A stretch of 56,823 nt of DNA from an uncultured Bacillus sp. (GTDB lineage Bacteria > Bacillota > Bacilli > Bacillales_B > DSM-18226). The first letter of the stretch is position 1. Each line of letters opens with the position of its first letter. The DNA lies in the NCBI RefSeq assembly GCF_946478885.1, contig NZ_CAMLDX010000008.1, positions 1 through 56,823 on the forward strand, in the 5' to 3' direction. The notes below the pieces were generated by a model. The model saw only the letters and a program-made list of their open reading frames with translations, had not been told where the DNA came from and did no database searches. Both the position numbers and the translations under genes were made by a program. Shown here in pieces: positions 33,269-42,075 of this stretch.

Positions 33269-34018
33269 TCAAACATATTTCATAATTGCCGCCGCGATTT
33301 CTTCAATATTCGCAATATCATCTATTAATCCGGTGGCAATGGCTGCTTTCGGCATTCCATAGATAATACATGATTCTTCAGACTCAGCAATTGCAACGCT
33401 ATTGCCTTTCTGTTTTACTAACACAAGACCCTTCGCACCATCAGACCCCATACCAGTCATGATCACAACTATTTTCCCATAGCTGTCCAGACTAGCGGCT
33501 GATTGTAGCATGACATCAACCGATGGACAATGCGTACTGTTTTCCGATGAATGATCTAATCGAAAAGCCAGGCGATCACCTAAAGCCATAATTTGCAATT
33601 GTTTGCCGCCCGGTGCAATATATGCCTTTCCATTTTGCAGAATTTCCCCATTTTCCGCTTCCTTCACTGTAATTTGGGCCAGGGAATTCAGTCGTGTAGC
33701 CAAGGATCCCGTAAAACCTCGCGGCATATGCTGAACAATAACGATTGGGACAGTTATCTCCTTCGGCAGCATTGTCAATACCGTCTCGAGTGCGGCTGGT
33801 CCTCCGGTCGAAGTCCCTATTAAAATAATTTTCCTCGAAATTTCGCTCCATCTAGATTCCTGGTATGAATGACTCGGTTCTATTGTACTACTTCCAAAAC
33901 AGAAAAAAGCAGTACTTTTTTCTCTTAGAGAAGGATTCTTATCGATATCACGGAAAATCGTTTTATTAATGGTTCCTTCTCTCACAACTTGAACTTCTCC
34001 ATTATCAATTTTCTTCAA
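33269..34018 (-). CDS. cheB: CheB methylesterase lacking the receiver domain
   Basis: This 249-residue protein carries a complete CheB_methylest domain from about residue 62 to the end. The catalytic triad is present: S70 in GTSTGG, H97 in VQHMPRGF and D193 in MTGMGSDGAKG. The usual 120-residue N-terminal receiver (DD...D...K) is absent. The first 60 residues are hydrophilic and resemble only the linker. The intact flhG gene ends ten bases upstream, so no receiver is hidden in another frame. The start is TTG at 34018 in this reading, and a GTG 12 codons later is an alternative. It is an unusual form of CheB. Confidence 0.9.
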   Translation of the reverse strand: MKKIDNGEVQVVREGTINKTIFRDIDKNPSLREKSTAFFCFGSSTIEPSHSYQESRWSEISRKIILIGTSTGGPAALETVLTMLPKEITVPIVIVQHMPRGFTGSLATRLNSLAQITVKEAENGEILQNGKAYIAPGGKQLQIMALGDRLAFRLDHSSENSTHCPSVDVMLQSAASLDSYGKIVVIMTGMGSDGAKGLVLVKQKGNSVAIAESEESCIIYGMPKAAIATGLIDDIANIEEIAAAIMKYV

Positions 34019-34027
34019 GGCGATACA

Positions 34028-34897
34028 CTACCTTTCAAACAGGAATCTTTTCAGCTTCGTGGCAAAACTCGTTTTGACTGCGTGATGCTCAAAAGAGAAC
34101 ATCCGTTGGCAAAACCTCTCTGTCAGTTCAATTAATGCACGGGATGAAGGTGATTTTACATTATATTGAATAAACGGTATTTGTCTTTTCACCGCCCTTT
34201 GGATATTCTGGTCATCTGGAATGATCCCAAGAAGAATGACGTTTTTTTCTAAAAAATGTCGTAACACTTTAGAAATACGATGGAAAATCTCCGTTCCTTC
34301 TTTTTCATTCTGTGCTCGATTCACAATAATATAAAAGGGCATTTCTTTATTTTCCAATATAATATATTTCATCGCTGAATAAGCGTCCGTAATGGAAGTC
34401 GGCTCTGTAGTGGTCACAACAACCACTTCATCAACAGATAAAATAAATTGTAACGAAGTATCATTTAGTCCGGCTGGCATGTCAAAGATAATGTACTGGT
34501 ACTCATTAAACAGAAGCATAAACTCTTCTGTGAAGGAAAAAAATGAATCTTTATTGATTTGGGGAAAGGTCGATAAACCAGTTCCACCCGCAATAAAATG
34601 GATACCTCCTGGCAGTTCAGTGATCATGCTTCTTAAGGGAACAGGATTCTCTGAGAAAAAATCAGCAATGGAGTACTGCGCTGATAATCCGGATAAGATA
34701 TCTATATTCCCCATGCCGATATCCATATCAAATAAAAGGACAGAATTACCTCGATTTACTAATTCAATAGCAAAATTCAATGAAAAGTTTGACTTTCCCA
34801 CTCCGCCTTTCCCGCTGATTACTGCTACTGTTCTGGCTGAAGTGTTTAAACATTTTGCATTAAGCTTTTCACGTAAAATCTCTGCTTGATCTTTCAT
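34028..34897 (-). CDS. flhG: FlhG (YlxH), MinD-like ATPase for flagellar placement
   Basis: This 289-residue deviant-Walker ATPase has ISGKGGVGKSNFSLN as its P-loop, FDMDIGMGNIDILSG and FDMPAGLNDTSLQF. The N-terminal MKDQAEILREKL matches the DQAxxLR motif that activates the FlhF GTPase. An amphipathic basic C-terminal end (TKLKRFLFER) may be the membrane-targeting sequence. It starts one base after the flhF stop region. Confidence 0.97.
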   Translation of the reverse strand: MKDQAEILREKLNAKCLNTSARTVAVISGKGGVGKSNFSLNFAIELVNRGNSVLLFDMDIGMGNIDILSGLSAQYSIADFFSENPVPLRSMITELPGGIHFIAGGTGLSTFPQINKDSFFSFTEEFMLLFNEYQYIIFDMPAGLNDTSLQFILSVDEVVVVTTTEPTSITDAYSAMKYIILENKEMPFYIIVNRAQNEKEGTEIFHRISKVLRHFLEKNVILLGIIPDDQNIQRAVKRQIPFIQYNVKSPSSRALIELTERFCQRMFSFEHHAVKTSFATKLKRFLFER

Positions 34898-34898
34898 T

Positions 34899-36035
34899 CT
34901 AGTTGACCCCTATAAGATGATTTACAACTTTTTCAGGAGTTGCATAAATGATGTCATCTGGAACATTTTGACCATTGGTAATGTAAGCAACAGGCTTTTG
35001 CCATGAATACATGATGTTAAACATCGATCCAAAAGTAGAAGTTTCGTCTGCCTTCGTTAAAATGATATTGTCTATTTTGACAGTAGAGAATTGCTGATAT
35101 ATTTCTTCCATATCCTTTTGTTTTGCTGTTAATGCCAACACTAGAAATGTCTCCATCCCTTTACTAAAGTCAATAATCTTTTTCAAATCTTCTACATGAA
35201 AAGGATTGCGGAAATTTCTCCCAGCAGTATCGATAAAAACAATGTCATAGCTTTCAAATTGTGTCACAGCATGCTGAAAGTCCTCCATCGTATAACAGAC
35301 TTCAATGGGAACATTTAAGATATTGGCATAGGTCTTCAATTGTTCAATCGCTGCGATGCGATATGTATCCGTTGTAATAAAGGCTACCTTCTTATTGTAT
35401 TTTAAAATACAGTCAGCAGCCATCTTCGCTAAGGTGGTTGTTTTCCCTACACCTGTTGGCCCGACAACAGTTATGTATTTATTCGTGAATGATAACCCTG
35501 AGTATGTCAGATGAGAAATTTTCTTCATCATATAGTCTTTAGCCAACTGCAGCGCCTCAGCGTCCGACTTATTCCCCCCGGTATTTTGCCACCATACTTT
35601 CGCATGCGTAACGATCTCATATACTACGGCTTCTTTTACTTCCTGTTTTAATAAGACTTGTTGCATATATTGCAGAGCTTCCGGCAACGGAGGGTTTTCC
35701 TTAATATTTCGATCCACGACACTGTTCAGTAATAACTTTAACTCAGAAATTTCTTTATGCAGTTCTGTCGTTTCTTGAACATTCTTAATATCGGCTGTTT
35801 TTTCCATTTGTGTATGTGCTTGTTGTACAGGAAGCACTCCCGATTCCTTTTTTAATATAGTCGGCTTTTCATCGAGTGCAGCAATCACTTCAATGCTCTT
35901 TTTCTTAAATAATCCAAGAAAACCCTTGGTTTGTATCACTCTTGAATGAAGAATAATAGCTTCATTTCCTAGATCACTACGAATCTGCTTCATGGCTTCC
36001 GGCATTGTGGAAGCCTGATATTTTTTTAACTTCAT
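34899..36035 (-). CDS. flhF: FlhF, SRP-type GTPase for flagellar placement
   Basis: This 378-residue protein has an N-terminal B domain (MKLKKYQASTMPEAMKQIRS), a linker and an NG domain with VVGPTGVGKTTTLAKMA, TTDTYRIAAIEQL and FIDTAGR. It localises the nascent basal body with FlhG. Its ATG overlaps the flhA stop by four bases. Confidence 0.98.
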   Translation of the reverse strand: MKLKKYQASTMPEAMKQIRSDLGNEAIILHSRVIQTKGFLGLFKKKSIEVIAALDEKPTILKKESGVLPVQQAHTQMEKTADIKNVQETTELHKEISELKLLLNSVVDRNIKENPPLPEALQYMQQVLLKQEVKEAVVYEIVTHAKVWWQNTGGNKSDAEALQLAKDYMMKKISHLTYSGLSFTNKYITVVGPTGVGKTTTLAKMAADCILKYNKKVAFITTDTYRIAAIEQLKTYANILNVPIEVCYTMEDFQHAVTQFESYDIVFIDTAGRNFRNPFHVEDLKKIIDFSKGMETFLVLALTAKQKDMEEIYQQFSTVKIDNIILTKADETSTFGSMFNIMYSWQKPVAYITNGQNVPDDIIYATPEKVVNHLIGVN

Positions 36036-38068
36036 TCTACATTCACCACCCCGACACTTTGAACCTCTACATTTGCTTCGAGCTCATTATAAGACAATAT
36101 GGGAATCTGCGGAAAATAACGCTCTGTTAATTGACGAATATACATTCTTACAGCAGGCGAACAAAGAATAATAGGAGTTGTCCCCATCAATGATAATTGA
36201 TCTACCTGTGAAGCAACCGCTTCTAGGATCTTCTGCGATACTGCAGGATCAATGGCCAAATAACTGCCATGTTCCGTTTGCTGAATTCCGTCGGCAATGA
36301 TCTTTTCAACCTTTCCTGAAACCGTCACAACCTTTAATGATTCATTTGGCTGGCTGTATTGATTTGTAATTTGTCTTGCAAGGGCCTGTCTTGCATACTC
36401 AGCTAGTAGATCCGTATCCGATGTAGCCTTCCCAAAATCGGCTAATGTTTCAAAAATAACCGGAAGATTCCGGATTGACACATTTTCTTTTAACAGTTTT
36501 GCCAATACCTTTTGTACCTCCCCAACTGACAATGGATTTGGGGTTACTTCTTCGACAAGAATTGGGTAGCCTTCCTTTAAATGATCGATTAACTGCTTAG
36601 TTTCCTGGCGTCCTAATAAGTCATGAGCATTCATTTTTATAATTTCCGTAATATGAGTGGAAACCACAGAAGGGGGATCCACGACAGTATAGCCTAAAAT
36701 TTCAGCATCTTCTTTTGTTTCCTCTGTAATCCATTTCGCCGGCAGCCCAAAGGACGGCTCGATGGTATCAATGCCAAAGATAGCATCATCACCCTCTCCG
36801 GGACTCATCGCTAAATAATGATCAAGCAGCAGTTCTCCTCTGGCCATTTCATTTCCTTTAATTTTCAAACGGTATTCATTTGGTTGTAGCTGGATATTAT
36901 CCCTAATGCGTACAACAGGAATGACTAATCCCAGTTCGATCGCCAATTGTCGGCGAATCATAACGATTCGATCTAGTAGATCACCGCCTTGATTGGTATC
37001 GACCAGCGGTATTAATCCGTAGCCAAATTCAAATTCAATCGGATCCATGCTTAATAAAGAAACCACATTTTCCGGACTTTTCAGGTCTGCTGAATCCTGT
37101 TCTTCTTCCATTTCTTCAAGTGGCTCTTTATAGCCCACAGGAATTTTCGAGAACCGGTAACCGCCTAGAATGAGGAGTACGGCAATCGGAATGGTTAATA
37201 CATCATTAATAGGTGTAAATAATCCAAGGGCAAATATGGTTCCTCCTGTAACATAAAGCATCTTTGGAAAGGACAGCAATTGTGATATAATATCCTGTCC
37301 CAGGTTGCCGTCAGATGCTGCCCTTGTCACGACAATTCCAGTTGCAGTTGATATAATTAAAGCCGGCACCTGGCTGACGATTCCATCTCCGACTGTCAGC
37401 AATGAAAAGTGACTAACCGCATCCGCAAAGGCCATCCCTTGCTGCATCATTCCAATGATAATGCCAAAGATCAGGTTAATCAGGACAATGATAATTCCCG
37501 CAATTGCGTCCCCCTTGACAAATTTGCTGGCACCATCCATCGAACCGTAAAAATCAGCCTCCCTGCTCACTTTATCGCGTCTTTCCCTTGCCTGCTGTTC
37601 TGAGATCATACCGGCGTTTAAATCGGCATCAATACTCATTTGTTTCCCCGGCATAGCGTCAAGGGTAAACCTTGCCGCAACTTCAGAAACACGCTCCGAA
37701 CCCTTCGTAATAACAATGAAGTTAATAATGACTAAGATTAAAAAGACAACCATTCCAACCAGAATATTCCCGCCTACTACGAATGAACCGAACGTTTCAA
37801 CAACACCACCTGCATCTCCATGGGTAAGAATGGCCCGGGTTGTCGAAACATTTAAGCCAAGACGAAATAATGTCAGTAAAAGCAGTAAGGATGGAAAAAC
37901 GGAAAACTGCAAGGGCTCCGTCATATTCATGGAGGTCAGCAGCACCAGTAGCGCCAATGAAATATTAATAATTAATAAAATACTAAGAAGCCAGGTAGGC
38001 AAAGGAATGATAAGCATGGTTACTATCATAATCACTCCAAGAAATACCGATAGTTCTTTTACCGCCAT
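36032..38068 (-). CDS. flhA: Flagellar export gate protein FlhA
   Basis: This 678-residue inner-membrane component of the type III export gate has eight hydrophobic segments in the first 310 residues. They are split by the conserved cytoplasmic loop (DAMPGKQMSIDADLNAGMI, the FHIPEP-family signature). A large cytosolic domain (about 330-678) binds export chaperones and substrates. It follows flhB with a 51-base gap. Confidence 0.99.
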   Translation of the reverse strand: MAVKELSVFLGVIMIVTMLIIPLPTWLLSILLIINISLALLVLLTSMNMTEPLQFSVFPSLLLLLTLFRLGLNVSTTRAILTHGDAGGVVETFGSFVVGGNILVGMVVFLILVIINFIVITKGSERVSEVAARFTLDAMPGKQMSIDADLNAGMISEQQARERRDKVSREADFYGSMDGASKFVKGDAIAGIIIVLINLIFGIIIGMMQQGMAFADAVSHFSLLTVGDGIVSQVPALIISTATGIVVTRAASDGNLGQDIISQLLSFPKMLYVTGGTIFALGLFTPINDVLTIPIAVLLILGGYRFSKIPVGYKEPLEEMEEEQDSADLKSPENVVSLLSMDPIEFEFGYGLIPLVDTNQGGDLLDRIVMIRRQLAIELGLVIPVVRIRDNIQLQPNEYRLKIKGNEMARGELLLDHYLAMSPGEGDDAIFGIDTIEPSFGLPAKWITEETKEDAEILGYTVVDPPSVVSTHITEIIKMNAHDLLGRQETKQLIDHLKEGYPILVEEVTPNPLSVGEVQKVLAKLLKENVSIRNLPVIFETLADFGKATSDTDLLAEYARQALARQITNQYSQPNESLKVVTVSGKVEKIIADGIQQTEHGSYLAIDPAVSQKILEAVASQVDQLSLMGTTPIILCSPAVRMYIRQLTERYFPQIPILSYNELEANVEVQSVGVVNVE

Positions 38069-38119
38069 AAAATCCCCTCCTTTCCAGACAGAAATGGAAT
38101 ACTTGCCACTTGCCTTGTC

Positions 38120-39202
38120 TTAAATAATATTTTTGGTACGGTAAACATAAGCCAATATCTCAGCTACCGCCTTGAAAAACTCCTCCGGAATGGCCTCGCC
38201 GATTTCCGCTTGACTGTATAGTGCTCTTGCCAAAGGCCGGTTTTCCACCATTATGACTTGATTTTCTTTGGCAATATATTTAATCTTTTGCGCGACATAA
38301 TCAACACCTTTTGCTACAACATAGGGGGCATCCAGTTTTTTTTCATCATATTTTAGTGCAATAGCATAGTGCGTAGGATTTGTGATAATTACATCTGCCT
38401 TCGGTACCTCCTGCATCATTCTCCGCATTGCCGCTTCCCGTTGTTTCTGCTTGATTTTCGATTTAATTAACGGATCCCCTTCTGAATTTTTAAATTCATC
38501 CTTTAGATCCTGCTTTGACATTCGGATATTTTTTTCAAAGTCATACTTTTGATATAAATAATCCAGTAAAGATAGGAAAAGGAGAGCACCACCAGCATAT
38601 AAACCCATTTGTACCGTTAAATCGGCTAAAACAGCTAATGCTGATCCAATTGTTTTTTGTGAAAGAATTAAAATTTCATCCATTCTGTTCCATAAAACAA
38701 GAAAAGTAATCACACCGACGATACTCAACTTCAAAATTGACTTTAAAAATTCAACAACGGAACGAAGGGAAAAAATCCTCTTAAAGCCTTTAATTGGGTC
38801 AATTTTTTCTAATTTTATCTGAATGGCCTCAGGCGAAAACAGCATACCTACCTGAAAATAGTTTGCCGCTACGCCGGCAAACAAACCTACTAGCATCACC
38901 GGCCCTGCAAGCATTGCCGTCTCCTTCATCATTTCGAGTAATATGCTCTGGACACTTTCCTCTGTTAAATCAAGCAGCATATATTCCTGAAATGAATGTT
39001 GAAAAATCGAAAGGATGATTTTTTTTAAATAGGATCCGGCAAATAACAAAAATAAAAATACTGCACAAAGTCCGATGGCGACGTTAACATCATGGCTTTT
39101 CGCTACCTGCCCTTTTTTTCTGACATCTTGGCGTTTTTTAGGAGTCGCTTTTTCTGTTCTTTCTCCAGCAAAATATTGCAAATCTAAAGCTAATAGTTTC
39201 AC
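38120..39202 (-). CDS. flhB: Flagellar export specificity-switch protein FlhB
   Basis: This 360-residue protein has an N-terminal GERTEKATPKKRQDVRKKG, four membrane segments and a cytosolic domain with the autocleavage site N275-PTH. Cleavage and the FliK ruler switch export from rod/hook to filament substrates. It lies five bases after fliR. Confidence 0.99.
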   Translation of the reverse strand: MKLLALDLQYFAGERTEKATPKKRQDVRKKGQVAKSHDVNVAIGLCAVFLFLLFAGSYLKKIILSIFQHSFQEYMLLDLTEESVQSILLEMMKETAMLAGPVMLVGLFAGVAANYFQVGMLFSPEAIQIKLEKIDPIKGFKRIFSLRSVVEFLKSILKLSIVGVITFLVLWNRMDEILILSQKTIGSALAVLADLTVQMGLYAGGALLFLSLLDYLYQKYDFEKNIRMSKQDLKDEFKNSEGDPLIKSKIKQKQREAAMRRMMQEVPKADVIITNPTHYAIALKYDEKKLDAPYVVAKGVDYVAQKIKYIAKENQVIMVENRPLARALYSQAEIGEAIPEEFFKAVAEILAYVYRTKNII

Positions 39203-39207
39203 TTTTT

Positions 39208-39984
39208 TTATGGCCCCCCAAACAGAGACATAAGCCCTCTCATCGTTGTAAGCATTGTTTCAAACAGTTTGGAAACAGCTACCATCAAGGTTCCCATTAC
39301 AATAAGCAGGATAATAAAACTTACGGCAATCTTGATTGGTATTCCAACAACAAAGATATTTAATTGTGGAAAGGTTCTTGCCAAAATTCCAAGAGCCACA
39401 TCAACCAGAAACAAACTGCCAACTATCGGCAGGGACATCTGCAGCGCGATCATAAACATCGTATTGAAGGAACGAACCACATATTCAGCCACTCCTTTAC
39501 TTCCAAGTGGCAACCAGCCTTGATCGAGCGGAATAAAACGGTAGCTATAATAAATTCCATCCAAAATTAAATGATGCCCGTTTACCATTAATAGAAAAAA
39601 CAACGAAATGACATAAAAATATTGACCCATCAAGGGACTTTGCACTCCTGTTTGTGGATCAATGACATTGGCGATAGCAAAACCCATTTGAAAGTCAATA
39701 AAACCGCCTGCCACTTGAATAGCTGATAAAATGATATACGCCATTAAACCAATGAGAACTCCAACCAATGCTTCTTTCAAAATTAATAAATAATATGTGC
39801 TATTAATCTCTAAAGCTGGTACATCCAACGTAAAATACATAATAAATGATAAAAAAAACCCCAACCCTACTTTAAAGTGTGTCGGAACCGTCCGATAAGA
39901 GAATAGAGGCATCATCAGGAAAAAAGAAGTAACCCGAACAAAAATTAGCAAAAAGACCGGAAATTTTGGAATAAAATCAATCAT
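39208..39984 (-). CDS. fliR: Flagellar export gate protein FliR
   Basis: This 258-residue, strongly hydrophobic protein has about six membrane segments, with the family features GLMAYIILSAIQVAGGFIDF and the C-terminal LRGLM-containing end. It assembles with FliP and FliQ into the export pore. It is three bases after fliQ. Confidence 0.97.
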   Translation of the reverse strand: MIDFIPKFPVFLLIFVRVTSFFLMMPLFSYRTVPTHFKVGLGFFLSFIMYFTLDVPALEINSTYYLLILKEALVGVLIGLMAYIILSAIQVAGGFIDFQMGFAIANVIDPQTGVQSPLMGQYFYVISLFFLLMVNGHHLILDGIYYSYRFIPLDQGWLPLGSKGVAEYVVRSFNTMFMIALQMSLPIVGSLFLVDVALGILARTFPQLNIFVVGIPIKIAVSFIILLIVMGTLMVAVSKLFETMLTTMRGLMSLFGGP

Positions 39985-39987
39985 GGT

Positions 39988-40257
39988 TTATCCTATAAAC
40001 CTTGTTAAATTAGAGAATATGTCCCCTGCATACGACAGCATATAGCTGAGCATCCAAGGGCCGAAAAACACAATTCCCAGCAGGACCGCTACAATTTTCG
40101 GAATAAAGGCTAAGGTTTGCTCCTGAATTTGCGTCGTTGCCTGAAAAATACTGACAATTAATCCCACAACAAGCGCTAATAACAAGAGCGGTCCGGCAAT
40201 GACCATTACAGCCCATATCCCTTCTTCGGCGATCGAAACCACTGATTCAGGAGTCAT
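39988..40257 (-). CDS. fliQ: Flagellar export gate protein FliQ
   Basis: This 89-residue protein has two hydrophobic segments (about 15-40 and 55-75) around the family motif SIFQATTQIQEQTLAFIPK. Length and position between fliP and fliR are standard. Confidence 0.98.
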   Translation of the reverse strand: MTPESVVSIAEEGIWAVMVIAGPLLLLALVVGLIVSIFQATTQIQEQTLAFIPKIVAVLLGIVFFGPWMLSYMLSYAGDIFSNLTRFIG

Positions 40258-40272
40258 TTCTCATTCACCTTC

Positions 40273-40938
40273 TTAGAAGCTTTCTAAAAGCGATTTAATT
40301 ACTAAATACCACCCGTCTACCAAAACAAATAACAAAATTTTAAATGGCAGAGAAATCATAACAGGCGGCAGCATCATCATGCCCATTGACATTAGAACAC
40401 TTGCGACTACCATATCAATGACTAAAAACGGAATAAAAATCATAAAGCCGATCTGAAAGGCTGTTTTCAATTCACTGATGGCATATGCCGGTACCAGTGC
40501 TGATAATGGGATATCCTGAATGGATTCCGGAGCATCCGCCTGGACGTAATTAAGAAACAATGCCAAATCCTTTTGTCTTGTGTGGGCACTCATAAACTCT
40601 TTAATAGGGACAGATGCCTTTTCATATGCCTGCTCCAGATTAATTTCTTCATTAAATAAAGGAGTTAAGGCTTCTTTATTAATCTCCGAAAAGGTTGGTC
40701 CCATGATAAAAAAGGTTAGAAATAATGCCAGCCCAATCAATACTTGATTAGGGGGCATCTGTTGGGTAGCAAGCGCCGATCTGACAAACGATAATACGAC
40801 AACAATCCGTGTAAAACAAGTCATTAAAATGAGAATACTCGGTGCAAGTGTCAGGACGGTCAGCATTAAAATGAGTTTTACGGATGTCGAAACATTCTCC
40901 GGTGAACTGGTATTAAAAAACTCCATGAATTCATTCAT
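40273..40938 (-). CDS. fliP: Flagellar export gate protein FliP
   Basis: This 221-residue protein has LAPSILILMTCFTRIVVVLS, QMPPNQVLIGLALFLTFF and the C-terminal LPFKILLFVLVDGW, all FliP signatures. Four membrane segments are seen, with no long N-terminal signal peptide as found in proteobacteria. Its ATG overlaps the fliO stop by four bases. Confidence 0.99.
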   Translation of the reverse strand: MNEFMEFFNTSSPENVSTSVKLILMLTVLTLAPSILILMTCFTRIVVVLSFVRSALATQQMPPNQVLIGLALFLTFFIMGPTFSEINKEALTPLFNEEINLEQAYEKASVPIKEFMSAHTRQKDLALFLNYVQADAPESIQDIPLSALVPAYAISELKTAFQIGFMIFIPFLVIDMVVASVLMSMGMMMLPPVMISLPFKILLFVLVDGWYLVIKSLLESF

Positions 40939-41639
40939 TTCTTATCCGTTCCCTCACTTTTCCCCACTTCTTCATATATTTTTTTTCTTTCTTTAGCCAA
41001 TTCATTCAGCTGCTGCTGCAGCATTGATTGAAACAGTGGCGCAGATTCCTTATGGTTCTGATGCTTTAGCACCTTTTTCTTGATCTTTGCCATGAGTTCA
41101 TTGGGCTGAACTAACTGATCAAGTTTCTGGTTATATTCGGACAGGATTTGATTGTATTCCTCTACATCCTCTATTTCCTTCAGAAGCTGGACATTTTCGC
41201 CAACACCCACAATGAATAATCGCTTTCCGATCCTGATCATTTGAACAGAGCGGTTGGCTCCAAGTGGAACGCCACCTAAATTATCCATTAACTGCGAATT
41301 TTTAAGCATAGTACTTTTTTTATTCATGAATTTTAATACTAAATATAGGAGGGCAACAACAAAAATCGTTGCCAGAATCATTTTGATAAAATCCCAAATC
41401 GTTAAGCCTACCTTCGTTGTATTCTTAGAGACTGCGGCAGGATTTGCTTGATTACTAGATTGATTATCAGTCCTCTCTTCCCCACCTTGAGATGAAGCCT
41501 GCTTTTCTCCGCAAGATGAGGGCTGTTCTATACAATCCTTTACCGTATTGTTCACCTGTTCTGCATATACGTGCGAAGAATAGCTCGGCAGAACAAACAA
41601 AAATACCCATCCGATAAAATAAAACAATATTTTCGGCAC
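40935..41639 (-). CDS. fliO: FliO/FliZ flagellar export assembly protein
   Basis: This 234-residue protein has an N-terminal signal peptide (about 1-26, ending before EQVNNTV) and a hydrophilic extracytoplasmic stretch rich in Ser/Gln/Asn. One membrane segment (about 82-104) is followed by a cytosolic FliO domain (LGGVPLGANRSVQMIRIGKR). It stabilises FliP during gate assembly. B. subtilis calls it FliZ. Confidence 0.93.
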   Translation of the reverse strand: MPKILFYFIGWVFLFVLPSYSSHVYAEQVNNTVKDCIEQPSSCGEKQASSQGGEERTDNQSSNQANPAAVSKNTTKVGLTIWDFIKMILATIFVVALLYLVLKFMNKKSTMLKNSQLMDNLGGVPLGANRSVQMIRIGKRLFIVGVGENVQLLKEIEDVEEYNQILSEYNQKLDQLVQPNELMAKIKKKVLKHQNHKESAPLFQSMLQQQLNELAKERKKIYEEVGKSEGTDKK

Positions 41640-41668
41640 TTTCCTGCACCCTCTAATTATGAAAGATT

Positions 41669-42031
41669 CTAATTAAGTGTTTTTGAAATGGCTTCAATGA
41701 CTCGATCCGCCTGGAAAGGCTTAACAATAAAATCCTTTGCACCTGCCTGTATCGCATCGATTACCATTGCCTGCTGGCCCATGGCTGAACACATAATGAC
41801 TTTTGCATTTGGATTTATTTGTCTAATCTCTTTTAATGCCGCAATTCCATCCATTTCAGGCATGGTGATATCCATTGTAACGAGATCAGGCTGCAGTTCA
41901 CGGTATTTTTCAACTGCCTGATGTCCATCCACTGCCTCTCCTACTACTTCATACCCATTTTTAGTTAGGATGTCTTTAATCATCATTCTCATGAATGCTG
42001 CATCATCCACGATTAAAATTCGTTTTCCCAT
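41669..42031 (-). CDS. cheY: Chemotaxis response regulator CheY
   Basis: This 120-residue stand-alone receiver has an acidic pocket of D9 and D10, phospho-acceptor D54 (VTMDITMPEMDG), S82 and K104. Phosphorylated by CheA, it binds the switch, where FliM and FliY are encoded just upstream. In the Bacillus operon it is placed between fliY and fliO, as here. Confidence 0.98.
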   Translation of the reverse strand: MGKRILIVDDAAFMRMMIKDILTKNGYEVVGEAVDGHQAVEKYRELQPDLVTMDITMPEMDGIAALKEIRQINPNAKVIMCSAMGQQAMVIDAIQAGAKDFIVKPFQADRVIEAISKTLN

Positions 42032-42075
42032 TGTTTTCAGTCCTCCGTCAATACAATTCTCTTAATAGGGATTTT

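Noticed and set aside
33576..33851. Minus-strand frame of 91 codons inside cheB in another frame, considered as evidence of a frameshift
   Set aside because: The methylesterase domain is unbroken in the main frame, and the second frame has no receiver-like sequence.
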